Below are positions 1 through 7,061 of a stretch of 13,113 nucleotides of DNA, one piece after another. The stretch is from Candidatus Omnitrophota bacterium (GTDB lineage: Bacteria > Omnitrophota > Gorgyraeia > Zapsychrales > Zapsychraceae). Each line of letters starts with the position of its first letter. Positions within the stretch are counted from its first letter, which is position 1. Location: NCBI GenBank assembly GCA_030634235.1, contig DAOWBD010000012.1, forward strand, positions 1 to 13,113. The letters are read 5' to 3'. The translations under genes were made by a program, and so were the position numbers. The notes beneath the pieces are model-generated. The model was not told the origin of the DNA. It saw nothing but the letters and a program-made list of their open reading frames with translations, and ran no database searches.

Positions 1-460
1 CGGATGCGTCGATCTCTAGACTTCCGAAGTCTTTCGCCTCGCTGACCCGGGACACAAGTATGGAGGCAACAGCATCTTTTTCTTTATGGAAATCCAGCAA
101 GGCCTGAAGATCGACAGGGAGAAACGAATCACCGTTAAAAACAAAGAACGTGTCGCTTGAAATAATTTCCTGAGCGTTTTTCAAGGCGCCCCCGGTCCCT
201 AAAGGTTCCTCTTCTCTCGAGAAATCGATCGTCAACCCGAAATCATGGTCACGATAATGGTTCTCGACGAGATCAGCCTTATGCCCAGTGCAAAGAATAA
301 TACGTTCAATACCCTGATCCTTTAAGTGCCCGATAATAAGGTCGAGAAACGGAGCGCCGTTGACCTCTGCCATGACCTTCGGCGTATCCCCGGTAACACT
401 TTGCAGGCGCGTACCTAAACCGCCGCAAAGAATAATGCCATCATGATCATTTACGCTCAT
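1..460 (-). CDS. hddC: Sugar-phosphate nucleotidyltransferase, HddC-like (3' end cut by window edge)
   Basis: This open frame is read directly from the minus strand: 153 codons are present and the frame runs off the left edge, so roughly the last third of a usual ~230-residue protein is missing. It has the nucleotidyltransferase signature: GGLGTRL at residues 13-19, TPK at 26-28 and the metal-binding NGD at 109-111. The family transfers a nucleotide onto a sugar 1-phosphate. Lying directly after an HddA-like kinase, it most likely makes GDP-D-glycero-D-manno-heptose from the heptose 1-phosphate, in the cytoplasm. The start overlaps the kinase gene by 14 bases, implying translational coupling. 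A second in-frame ATG lies nine bases upstream (469), and neither start has a clear Shine-Dalgarno, so the exact start is open. Mannose-1-phosphate or glucose-1-phosphate specificity cannot be excluded from this fragment. Confidence 0.85.
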   Translation of the reverse strand, partial: MSVNDHDGIILCGGLGTRLQSVTGDTPKVMAEVNGAPFLDLIIGHLKDQGIERIILCTGHKADLVENHYRDHDFGLTIDFSREEEPLGTGGALKNAQEIISSDTFFVFNGDSFLPVDLQALLDFHKEKDAVASILVSRVSEAKDFGSLEIDAS

Positions 461-1448
461 ATTCGCCATTCGGTTGATAAAAAATGATCTGCGTGCCCAG
501 ATTCTCGAACTTAAAAGGCACCAATAATAGGTTCTTTAGCTTTTCTTTAATCTTCTTCTGCGCGCTTGGCGGCGCGAACAACATCACAAAACCGCCGCCG
601 CCGGCCCCGAGGACCTTTCCTCCGATAGCCCCGGCCCTTTGTGCCATCTCATAGATGCTGTCAATCTGCGGTGTCGAGACTTTCGAAGATAATTCCCTTT
701 TAATCTTCCAGCTTTCATCCAACAGCTTGCCGAATTCCTCGATCCGTCCTTTGCACAATAATTTGACGGCATCCTGAGTCAACTGGTACATCGCCGTCAG
801 TTCTTTTCCCTTCTTCGGTATATTCTTGATCTGATGAGCCGCGATCTTCGACGCTGTCCTTGAAAATCCGGTAAAATACAGCATGAGATGCTTCTCTAAA
901 CTCTTAACTCTCGCCTCAGGAACCGTCACGCGTCGAACCTTTAGATGTTCCTCACCGCCGAATTCAATATAGTTCAATCCTCCATGAGCCGCTAAAGCCT
1001 GGTCCTGGCAGCCGACATTCTCTTTGCACATTTTCTGTTCGATATAAATCGCCTCTTCGGCCAGCCGCGCCTTGGTCGGCATCACGCCCTTAAGCGCGTA
1101 AAGACTGTTCAAGAGCCCGACGGTAAACGACGAACTCGACCCTAACCCCGTCCGGGCGGGCAGGTCGCCGTCGTGATGAACCTCAACACCCTGCTGGATC
1201 TTCAGAAACCGCAGCACCTCGCGAACGGCCGGATGGTCGATCTCGTTAATGTTTTGGACTTCTTCCATTTGAGAATAAATGATCCTCGACTTATGCTTAA
1301 AGAACGGAGGAAGATAACGGCACGTGATATAACAGTATTTGTCAATGCTCGTCGCTAAGACGGCTCCCTTGTTCTTCTTGAACCAAAGAGGATAATCTGT
1401 TCCTCCGCCAAAGAACGAAATGCGAAACGGTGTGCGGCTAATGATCAT
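447..1448 (-). CDS. hddA: GHMP kinase, D-glycero-D-manno-heptose 7-phosphate kinase-like
   Basis: This 333-residue GHMP-family kinase has the usual length for HddA. The N terminus carries the HddA-type RTPFRISFFGGGTD at residues 5-18. The ATP-binding loop GLGSSSS is at 101-107, a QDQ with the probable catalytic Asp at 148-150, and the C-terminal glycine-rich LGAGGGGF at 280-287. HddA phosphorylates D-glycero-alpha-D-manno-heptose 7-phosphate at C1, the committed step to GDP-heptose for S-layer, capsule or O-antigen glycans. The start codon overlaps the stop of the radical SAM gene in an ATGA arrangement, and the 3' end overlaps the nucleotidyltransferase, so the three are probably translationally coupled. 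The GmhA isomerase and GmhB phosphatase that complete the pathway are not in the window. Related GHMP kinases act on other sugars such as fucose, so the substrate is inferred from sequence flavour plus the neighbour. Confidence 0.85.
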   Translation of the reverse strand: MIISRTPFRISFFGGGTDYPLWFKKNKGAVLATSIDKYCYITCRYLPPFFKHKSRIIYSQMEEVQNINEIDHPAVREVLRFLKIQQGVEVHHDGDLPARTGLGSSSSFTVGLLNSLYALKGVMPTKARLAEEAIYIEQKMCKENVGCQDQALAAHGGLNYIEFGGEEHLKVRRVTVPEARVKSLEKHLMLYFTGFSRTASKIAAHQIKNIPKKGKELTAMYQLTQDAVKLLCKGRIEEFGKLLDESWKIKRELSSKVSTPQIDSIYEMAQRAGAIGGKVLGAGGGGFVMLFAPPSAQKKIKEKLKNLLLVPFKFENLGTQIIFYQPNGEYERK

Positions 1449-2959
1449 GGCATGATCGCTTTCTCTAAAATTTTCCGTTTAAGTTTAATTTCGGTAGACC
1501 GAAGCGTTTCATCGACGGCAACCTGCCCGAACTTGGTCCTGATCAAATCGAGAAACGCGGGATTCGTGTGATAGGTCATCCACGCCTCGTCCCTGAAGGC
1601 CAGCACCTGCTCGGGCGTCAAATGCTTCGTCGGCAACGGCTGGCAGTCATACGAATGCTGCGAATACCCGGCATAGCACTCAGGAAGCTTCCATCCATCC
1701 TTCAGTGCCTGTCCGTAAAGCGGGCTTCCAGGATAAGCCATCGCCGAATAAAAATTAGCTTCCTCTGTATTCAGTTCCAAAGCCAGATCCAATGTCATCT
1801 GCATGCTATCCATCGTATCTTCCGGAAGGCCGAAAATATAATTGGCAATCACATTGATATCATGGTCGCGTATTTTCGCCACGACATCCCGGATATCGAC
1901 ATCTTCAAATCGCCCCTTGGTCACATCTTTCCTGACGTTTGTATTGGCGCTTTCAATTCCTAACGCAAGCCAATTGACGCCGGCCTTCTTGAGCGTCTCA
2001 AGAAATTTCTCTTTAACTGTATCGACACGCGAGTAACACCAGATGTTAAAGTCGTATCCCCGCTCGATGATCATTTCGCAGAGCTTCATAAAATGGTTGG
2101 CGTTAAGAACGAACAGCTCGTCGGCGATCTTGATATTTTTGATACCGAGTTCTGCAAGCTTATCGAATTCCTTGATCATGAACTCGGGATCCCAGTAGCG
2201 AAACACGGCGCTGCCGTCGGAAAATTCATTCTCCTGGCGATTGATAATATTGATCATGCAAAACGAGCAACGCATCGGGCAGCCTAAGCTGGTATACAAC
2301 GCCGCAAACGGCTGGCGCTCGCAGTTATTCGAATACGCGTGCCAGAGCGACGTGCGATAGCGATCCATTGGCAATTTATCCCAGACGATCCCGGGAAGCT
2401 CGTCGGGCAGATCCCACCGGGAAACAATGGGCGACGGCGCGTTAAGAACAATGCGCCCGTCATCGCGATACCCTAATCCCTTGACCTGATCAAGCATATC
2501 GACTAAATTGGTTTTCAAAAGAGCGGATATCGTGTAAACGCCTTCATTCTGGCAGACCATATCGATAAAACCGTGACGTTCCAGCACTTCCTGAGGCAGT
2601 GCCGCAACATGCCCGCCGACAAAAAGGATCTTAATGCCGTCCCCGCATGTGTTACGGACTTCTTCCGCCAACGAAACCATTCCCGCCATGTTCTGCGAAC
2701 TGGCGCTCGGCTGCTGGCCGTAAACCACAAAACAGGCAACTCTTGGATCCATTTCCTTCACCTGCCCTGCGGCCTGCGGGTCATCCAAACACAAGGCCTC
2801 GCAATCCAGGATCTCCGCAGAGAATCCTTTCTTCAAACAGTGGGATGCGAGCATGCCGGCCCAAATGGGCGGCTCAATCGCGGAAAAATCTTTACTTAGA
2901 TCCTGATAATTCTTCCGGGAAGCGGTTGTATTGATAAAAAGAATATCTAATTGACTCAT
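1445..2959 (-). CDS. B12-binding-domain radical SAM protein of unknown substrate
   Basis: This 504-residue protein has the two-domain layout of the BchE-like class. Residues ~1-150 form a Rossmann-like cobalamin-binding-type domain with the VGGHVAALPQE segment at 114-124. It lacks the DxHxxG histidine motif, as many proteins of this class do. A radical SAM core follows, with the cluster-binding cysteines C227-x3-C231-x2-C234, a GIES motif in the middle and GLPED further on. Such enzymes reductively cleave S-adenosylmethionine to make a radical. Class members methylate unactivated carbons, form rings or rearrange substrates, and many remain uncharacterised. It lies 20 bases after an SDR gene and overlaps the heptose kinase by four bases, so a role in modifying the sugar or lipid of the same surface glycan is inferred. 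No strong Shine-Dalgarno precedes the ATG, which fits coupling to the upstream gene. Whether cobalamin is really bound cannot be told from sequence alone. Confidence 0.87.
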   Translation of the reverse strand: MSQLDILFINTTASRKNYQDLSKDFSAIEPPIWAGMLASHCLKKGFSAEILDCEALCLDDPQAAGQVKEMDPRVACFVVYGQQPSASSQNMAGMVSLAEEVRNTCGDGIKILFVGGHVAALPQEVLERHGFIDMVCQNEGVYTISALLKTNLVDMLDQVKGLGYRDDGRIVLNAPSPIVSRWDLPDELPGIVWDKLPMDRYRTSLWHAYSNNCERQPFAALYTSLGCPMRCSFCMINIINRQENEFSDGSAVFRYWDPEFMIKEFDKLAELGIKNIKIADELFVLNANHFMKLCEMIIERGYDFNIWCYSRVDTVKEKFLETLKKAGVNWLALGIESANTNVRKDVTKGRFEDVDIRDVVAKIRDHDINVIANYIFGLPEDTMDSMQMTLDLALELNTEEANFYSAMAYPGSPLYGQALKDGWKLPECYAGYSQHSYDCQPLPTKHLTPEQVLAFRDEAWMTYHTNPAFLDLIRTKFGQVAVDETLRSTEIKLKRKILEKAIMP

Positions 2960-2979
2960 TTGGACAGTTTCTGATCGCC

Positions 2980-3912
2980 TTATACGTTGGTATACTGGCT
3001 GCGCTTGATGATCTGGTATCCTTTGACAAGCTCCTGGATCCCGACTGAAAGCGATACTTGCGGTTTGAAACCTGTTTGTTCGATCTTCTCATTGCTGACA
3101 ATGTAGTCCCGCTTGTCCGGATCTTCCCCTATGTCAGATTCAATGAAATAGAACTCAGGAACATACTTTTTGATCTCTTCACAAAGCTCCAGCTTGCTTA
3201 AATTCGCGTCACTTAAGCCCACATTATACGGTTCGCCCTTCATCTTGTCAAAATGATTCAGGGAGTGAATAAAGGCGTTAGCAACATCCCGAACGTGAAT
3301 ATAGTTCCGCTTGAAATGAGCCTCAAAAAGGACAATAAAGCGGTCATTAACCGCTCGATAGGTGAAATCATTGACCAAAAGGTCAAGGCGCATGCGCGGG
3401 CTGACACCAAAAGCCGTTGCAAGCCTTAGAGTTATGCCTTTTCCGGAATCCAATATTTCATTCTCGCCCGCAACCTTTAATTTTCCGTAAAGGGAAACGG
3501 GCCTCAAAGGCGTTTCTTCCGTACAATGAATCCCTTTTTCTCCCACCCCGTAGCCGCTATTGGTTGTCGGATAAATGACCATCTGATCGTTTCCGGACAA
3601 ATTGAGGATCGTCTTGACTGCATCCAAAATGACCGCCTCGGCCCCTTCCGGGTCCTGAGCGCATAATGGCGCGCCCGTCAAACACGCCAAAGGGAAAATC
3701 GCATCGGCCTTGCCTATATGTTTTTCGACAAGGGCCTTGTCCCTCGCGTCTCCCCGCACAACGTCTAAGTTCGGGTCAATACAACAATCGAGCAAAGATG
3801 CCTGACGATACATGAAGTTATCGATAACAGTTACTTGATGGCCTTCTTTAAGCAAAGTCGGAACCAGAACCGATCCTAAATATCCGGCCCCTCCTGTCAC
3901 TAAAATATTCAT
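2980..3912 (-). CDS. NAD-dependent epimerase/dehydratase (extended SDR), substrate unknown
   Basis: This 310-residue extended short-chain dehydrogenase/reductase is complete. The Rossmann motif G7-x2-G10-x2-G13 sits at the N terminus and is followed by an acidic residue at the end of the second strand (D31), which favours NAD. The active-site pair is Y142-x3-K146, with T117 and S119 in the preceding strand as candidates for the third catalytic residue. The family converts nucleotide sugars by transient 4-oxidation (epimerases, 4,6-dehydratases, decarboxylases). The sequence is not close to the well-known GalE, RmlB or Gmd patterns that I can recall. An unusual stretch, LACLTGAPLCAQDP at 75-88, replaces the usual HLAA-type segment and is reminiscent of SDRs found in heptose and O-antigen clusters. 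A good Shine-Dalgarno (GGGAG, spacer 7) precedes the ATG. It lies 41 bases after the reductase gene and 20 bases before the radical SAM gene. Confidence 0.85.
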   Translation of the reverse strand: MNILVTGGAGYLGSVLVPTLLKEGHQVTVIDNFMYRQASLLDCCIDPNLDVVRGDARDKALVEKHIGKADAIFPLACLTGAPLCAQDPEGAEAVILDAVKTILNLSGNDQMVIYPTTNSGYGVGEKGIHCTEETPLRPVSLYGKLKVAGENEILDSGKGITLRLATAFGVSPRMRLDLLVNDFTYRAVNDRFIVLFEAHFKRNYIHVRDVANAFIHSLNHFDKMKGEPYNVGLSDANLSKLELCEEIKKYVPEFYFIESDIGEDPDKRDYIVSNEKIEQTGFKPQVSLSVGIQELVKGYQIIKRSQYTNV

Positions 3913-3953
3913 TGCCGCGCTCCCTTTAAAAATTTAAAAGTTTGCCGTTAATT

Positions 3954-4889
3954 TTATAATTGCCTGATCCTGTCTCTATATCCATCGTACGTTTTTCGAA
4001 TGCCTTGATCGAGAGAGACCTTTGCCTTCCATCCTAAACTGTTAACATAACTGCTGTCCAAAAGCTTCTTCATGGTCCCGTCAGGCTTTGTCTCATCGAA
4101 GACAGCCTCTCCTTCAAAACCAACGGCCCTGATGATCGTTTCGGTTAACTCTTTGATCGTCACATCACTGCCGGAACCGACATTAACGGGCTTCTCTCCA
4201 TTATAATAATCCATCAAATGCAGGGCCGCCGCCAAGAAGTCATCAACATACAAGAATTCCCGCCGGGGATTTCCTGTTCCCCAAACAGAGACTTTCTGTC
4301 GTCCCTTGACCACGGCACTGACAAATTTACCTATCAAGGCCCCGATCACATGGGCCGTCTCAATATTCACATCGCTTCCGGGACCATAGACGGTCGCCGG
4401 AACTATCGCGATCGCGTTAAGTCCATATTGTTTTCTGAAGGCCTGGCAAAGTTTAATGCCGGCGATCTTCGCGACCGAATACGGCTCGCTAGTTTGCTCA
4501 AGCGTTCCCGTGAGAAGATGCTCTTCCTTCATCGGCTGCGGGCATTCCTTCGGATAAACACAGGACCCTGCAATATACAGAAGTTTCTTTACCCCGAACT
4601 TCCGGGAGGAATAAAAAATATTATTCTGGCTTTCCGAATTATGATACAGGAATTCCGCCGGGTTCTTCACATTCGCATCGATTCCCCCCGAACGCGTCGA
4701 GCCCAAGAAAACATACTCCGGCCTGACCTTTTGGAAAAACGCATAAACAGAAGCCTGGACAGTAGGATTCAGCCCAATCTGCGAGGAAGAGAAAATGTTT
4801 GGATACCCGCTGAACTTAAAATACGTATACAGGACATTCTCGATAATATCATTATGCCCGACGACAAGGATCCTCGAATCTTTATTCAT
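3954..4889 (-). CDS. GDP-L-fucose synthase-like SDR with degraded nucleotide-binding motif
   Basis: This 311-residue protein aligns by eye over its length with the GDP-L-fucose synthase (Fcl/WcaG) family, also ~310-320 residues. Equivalents of all the family's key residues are visible: S109-C110 in the SCVYP segment, Y137-x3-K141, and H180 in the AHVIGAL segment. The EPYSVAKIAGIKLC stretch at 135-148 is very characteristic. The family epimerises and reduces a GDP-4-keto-6-deoxy sugar; relatives in Campylobacter act on GDP-6-deoxy-heptoses. The odd part is the N terminus: the usual GxxGxxG NADP loop reads GHNDIIE at 11-17, so the second and third glycines are Asp and Glu. A recognised GDP-mannose or GDP-heptose 4,6-dehydratase partner is absent here. 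No Shine-Dalgarno precedes the chosen ATG. The gene follows the ThDP pair by 35 bases. Calling it true fucose synthase would be unsafe. Confidence 0.8.
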   Translation of the reverse strand: MNKDSRILVVGHNDIIENVLYTYFKFSGYPNIFSSSQIGLNPTVQASVYAFFQKVRPEYVFLGSTRSGGIDANVKNPAEFLYHNSESQNNIFYSSRKFGVKKLLYIAGSCVYPKECPQPMKEEHLLTGTLEQTSEPYSVAKIAGIKLCQAFRKQYGLNAIAIVPATVYGPGSDVNIETAHVIGALIGKFVSAVVKGRQKVSVWGTGNPRREFLYVDDFLAAALHLMDYYNGEKPVNVGSGSDVTIKELTETIIRAVGFEGEAVFDETKPDGTMKKLLDSSYVNSLGWKAKVSLDQGIRKTYDGYRDRIRQL

Positions 4890-4924
4890 TGACAGATCTG
4901 CAAGACCAGCGGCCTTGCATCCTC

Positions 4925-5461
4925 TTATTTTTGATTATAATAATTCCCGTGTTCGATAAGCAGCGTTGCTTTATTATCTTCCCTTTCGAGGGCATGCTTA
5001 TAGGCTGGGAAAATATCTTCCGGCTCTTCAAGCTCAACAACATCGATCCAGGTAAACATTTTCCGGAAACCGTCCGCATAATTACCCACATGCTGGTGCC
5101 CGGGATGAACAGGCGTATCCGGCCCGGAAGCCGTGCGGATGATCATTTTTGGAACAACCGACCCTGAACTGATCGCCGGAATTTTGTCCAGCGTATTGAC
5201 CATATCAGAGGTTGCTAATAATAAAAAGTTCTGGCGGGGATAAACAGAGATCGGAATGTAACCTGCAAGCGCCAACCCAATCGAGAATTGCATCTGAAAA
5301 CTTTCATTGATCGGCATCTCAAGGGTTTTTTCCGACGGGAGGTCACGCAAGGTCTGATACATAAAAGTTCCCGGTCCGGCCACCGTCTGGCCGAGAAAGA
5401 AAGTTTTCGGCTGCTGGGCCACCCATTCCATCGTCCGCTTTAATTCGTCAAAATAGTTCAT
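4925..5461 (-). CDS. ThDP-dependent enzyme, pyrimidine-binding subunit (E1-beta/transketolase-like, short)
   Basis: This 178-residue protein resembles the pyrimidine-binding domain of transketolase and of 2-oxoacid dehydrogenase E1 beta. The conserved Glu that activates the thiamine ring is probably E53 in PINESFQM (50-57), followed by the SIGLALAGYIPI helix-strand segment at 60-71. PRQNFLLLA at 75-83 and PGHQHVG at 120-126 look like further active-site segments. E1 beta is normally ~325 residues; here the whole C-terminal transketolase-C domain is missing, yet the reading frame ends cleanly, so this is a compact architecture and not an obvious truncation. The start is one base after the stop of the pyrophosphate-binding partner, implying coupled translation and a heteromeric enzyme. 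Split two-subunit ThDP enzymes of this size exist, for example sulfopyruvate decarboxylase ComD/ComE. The substrate is not evident. The neighbours suggest a sugar-pathway reaction. Confidence 0.8.
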   Translation of the reverse strand: MNYFDELKRTMEWVAQQPKTFFLGQTVAGPGTFMYQTLRDLPSEKTLEMPINESFQMQFSIGLALAGYIPISVYPRQNFLLLATSDMVNTLDKIPAISSGSVVPKMIIRTASGPDTPVHPGHQHVGNYADGFRKMFTWIDVVELEEPEDIFPAYKHALEREDNKATLLIEHGNYYNQK

Positions 5462-5462
5462 A

Positions 5463-6095
5463 TTAAAATTTGATCTTCCACCCCAGCCCCGAATGAGGGT
5501 AGGTATTTTTATATTGAAAGTAAATGATCTTTTCTTCGAACTTTGTTCCCTTGAACCACGGGTCCGCAGATCCCCAAACCTCCCGGGTATCGGTCATGAC
5601 ACTTAAACCGTTATCACAAACGATATATTTAACCGGCAGGTCAAAATGGACGGCGTATTTGACGGCCTCGTGAAACACTCCTGTTTCCGACGACATGTCC
5701 CCGCAGAAAATATAAGCCTTCCCGCTTTTCTTCTGATTCTTCAAGGCCCAGGCAACACCGGCCGCCGTTCCCATGAGACTTCCGACAATACCGGAACAAA
5801 AAACATTATGTTCAGGGAAGCATAACGAAATGCTCTTCCCGTCGAGAACAGCTTGCTTGACTTCCTCGCGCGGAACACCCTTAAGCAAGGCTAACTCGTG
5901 CGAGTCCCAATGGCCGAACACGTAATCATCCGGCCCGATCGCATTATCCTCAAATATCTTGATCAGATGCTCCTCGCGTCCCGCGCGCAGATGGACAGGC
6001 GCGCGAATAGCTCCGGTCGCAAAAATATCGGCGATCTCCTGTTCAAAATCCTTTAAATCATCTTTTGTCAGCATTATTTTATTCTCGGAGGCCAT
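5463..6095 (-). CDS. ThDP-dependent enzyme, pyrophosphate-binding subunit (E1-alpha/transketolase N-like, short)
   Basis: This 210-residue protein resembles the core of dehydrogenase E1 alpha. The thiamine-diphosphate motif is present as G132-D133-M134 followed 28 residues later by N162 in the segment VCDNG. Between them, the FHEAVKYAVHFDLPVKYIV stretch at 141-159 is typical of the family. An N-terminal helix with AGREEH at 38-43 and GHWDSHELALLKG at 61-73 match the E1-alpha entrance segments. E1 alpha proteins run to ~320-360 residues; the C-terminal ~120 residues, which include the phosphorylation loop region and the dimer contacts, are absent. The start is five bases after the decarboxylase stop, with no clear Shine-Dalgarno; a second ATG at codon 8 is possible. 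With its partner it should form an active ThDP site that decarboxylates a 2-oxoacid or transfers a carbon unit. No lipoyl E2 or E3 gene is nearby, which argues against a pyruvate dehydrogenase complex. Confidence 0.8.
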   Translation of the reverse strand: MASENKIMLTKDDLKDFEQEIADIFATGAIRAPVHLRAGREEHLIKIFEDNAIGPDDYVFGHWDSHELALLKGVPREEVKQAVLDGKSISLCFPEHNVFCSGIVGSLMGTAAGVAWALKNQKKSGKAYIFCGDMSSETGVFHEAVKYAVHFDLPVKYIVCDNGLSVMTDTREVWGSADPWFKGTKFEEKIIYFQYKNTYPHSGLGWKIKF

Positions 6096-6100
6096 TTGAA

Positions 6101-7051
6101 TTAATCGATCAGATTTTCTTTAAACCAATGGATCGTTTCCTGCAGCCCTTGCTGCAGCTTCACTTTTGGTTTCCACTTAAGATACTTTTTGGCAAGCGTA
6201 ATATCCGGCTTACGCTGCCGGGGATCATCCGTCGGAAGAGGTTTATAAACGATCTTGCTTTTCGACCCCGAAGCCTTAATGACCAACTTGGCAAATTCGA
6301 GAATCGTAAATTCATCCGGATTGCCGACATTGACCGGGCTGTGGATCTTCGAATGCAGCAGGCGAAAGATCCCGTCGACAAGGTCGGAATAATAACAGAA
6401 TGACCGTGTCTGCCGGCCATTGCCGTAAACGGTCAGAGATTTATTATGCAACGCCTGATAAATGAAATTCGGAACAACGCGCCCGTCTTGAATGCGCATG
6501 CGGGGCCCATAGGTGTTAAAGATCCGTAGAATACGCGTATCTATTTTATGATACCGGTGATACGCCATGGTAATAGCTTCCGCGAAGCGTTTCGCCTCGT
6601 CGTAACAACCACGCGGGCCGACCGGATTGACATGCCCCCAATAAGTCTCTTTTTGAGGATGAACTTCCGGGTCGCCATAAACCTCCGAAGTCGAAGCGAT
6701 CAAATACCGCGCCTTTTTTAATTTCGCAAGGCCCAGAGTATTGTGCGCCCCGAGCGAACCAACCTTCAATGTCGGAATAGGATGTTTGAGATAATCGACC
6801 GGAGAAGCCGGTGAAGCAAAATGGAGAACATAATTAACAGGGCCTTTAATATGCAGCTCTTTTGAAACATCATGTTTGATAAACTCAAAAGCCTTCTCCT
6901 TGCTCAGGTGTTTGATATTCCTCAAATTACCGGTGATGAGATTATCGACACATAGGACCTTCAACCCCTCCTCGACGAAACGGTCACAGAGGTGGCTCCC
7001 TAAAAATCCCGCCCCCCCGGTGATAACAATGATTTTCTTCCTTTTCGGCAT
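6101..7051 (-). CDS. uxs: UDP-glucuronate decarboxylase (UDP-xylose synthase)
   Basis: This complete 316-residue extended SDR strongly matches UXS. It has the Rossmann motif G12-x2-G15-x2-G18 and FASPASPVDY at 78-87. The STSEVYGDP segment at 120-128 has an adjacent Ser-Glu pair resembling that of the ArnA decarboxylase domain. The catalytic Y150-x3-K154 is in YDEAKRFAE, and the RIFNTYGPRM stretch is at 176-185. UXS oxidises UDP-glucuronate at C4, loses CO2 and reduces the intermediate to UDP-xylose in the cytoplasm. Its substrate is made by the ugd product encoded two genes upstream, so the pair forms a short pathway from UDP-glucose to UDP-xylose. A good AAAGGG ribosome site (7058-7063) overlaps the stop codon of the preceding gene, ten bases before this ATG region, and fixes the start. 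The alternative of UDP-4-keto-pentose synthase without reduction cannot be excluded. Confidence 0.92.
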   Translation of the reverse strand: MPKRKKIIVITGGAGFLGSHLCDRFVEEGLKVLCVDNLITGNLRNIKHLSKEKAFEFIKHDVSKELHIKGPVNYVLHFASPASPVDYLKHPIPTLKVGSLGAHNTLGLAKLKKARYLIASTSEVYGDPEVHPQKETYWGHVNPVGPRGCYDEAKRFAEAITMAYHRYHKIDTRILRIFNTYGPRMRIQDGRVVPNFIYQALHNKSLTVYGNGRQTRSFCYYSDLVDGIFRLLHSKIHSPVNVGNPDEFTILEFAKLVIKASGSKSKIVYKPLPTDDPRQRKPDITLAKKYLKWKPKVKLQQGLQETIHWFKENLID

Positions 7052-7061
7052 AATTAACCCT

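Noticed and set aside
1568..1963. Plus-strand open frame of 131 residues
   Set aside because: Antisense to the radical SAM core and without any recognisable motif.
3913..3953. AT-rich near-palindrome between the reductase and the SDR gene, considered as an operator or terminator
   Set aside because: Symmetry is imperfect and made only of A and T, and it directly precedes a good ribosome site; chance is the simpler reading.
4218..4892. Plus-strand open frame of 224 residues
   Set aside because: It lies antisense to the fucose-synthase-like gene, has no recognisable domain, and is rich in Arg and Ile as expected from the opposite strand of a coding region.
4925..6095. Pyruvate dehydrogenase E1 genes of central metabolism
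   Set aside because: Both proteins are far too short, the transketolase-C domain is missing, and there is no E2 or E3 gene, only sugar genes.
4925..6095. Frameshifted or broken single gene
   Set aside because: The two frames carry different domains that are separate subunits in known relatives, with a proper stop and a start one base apart; no domain is split.
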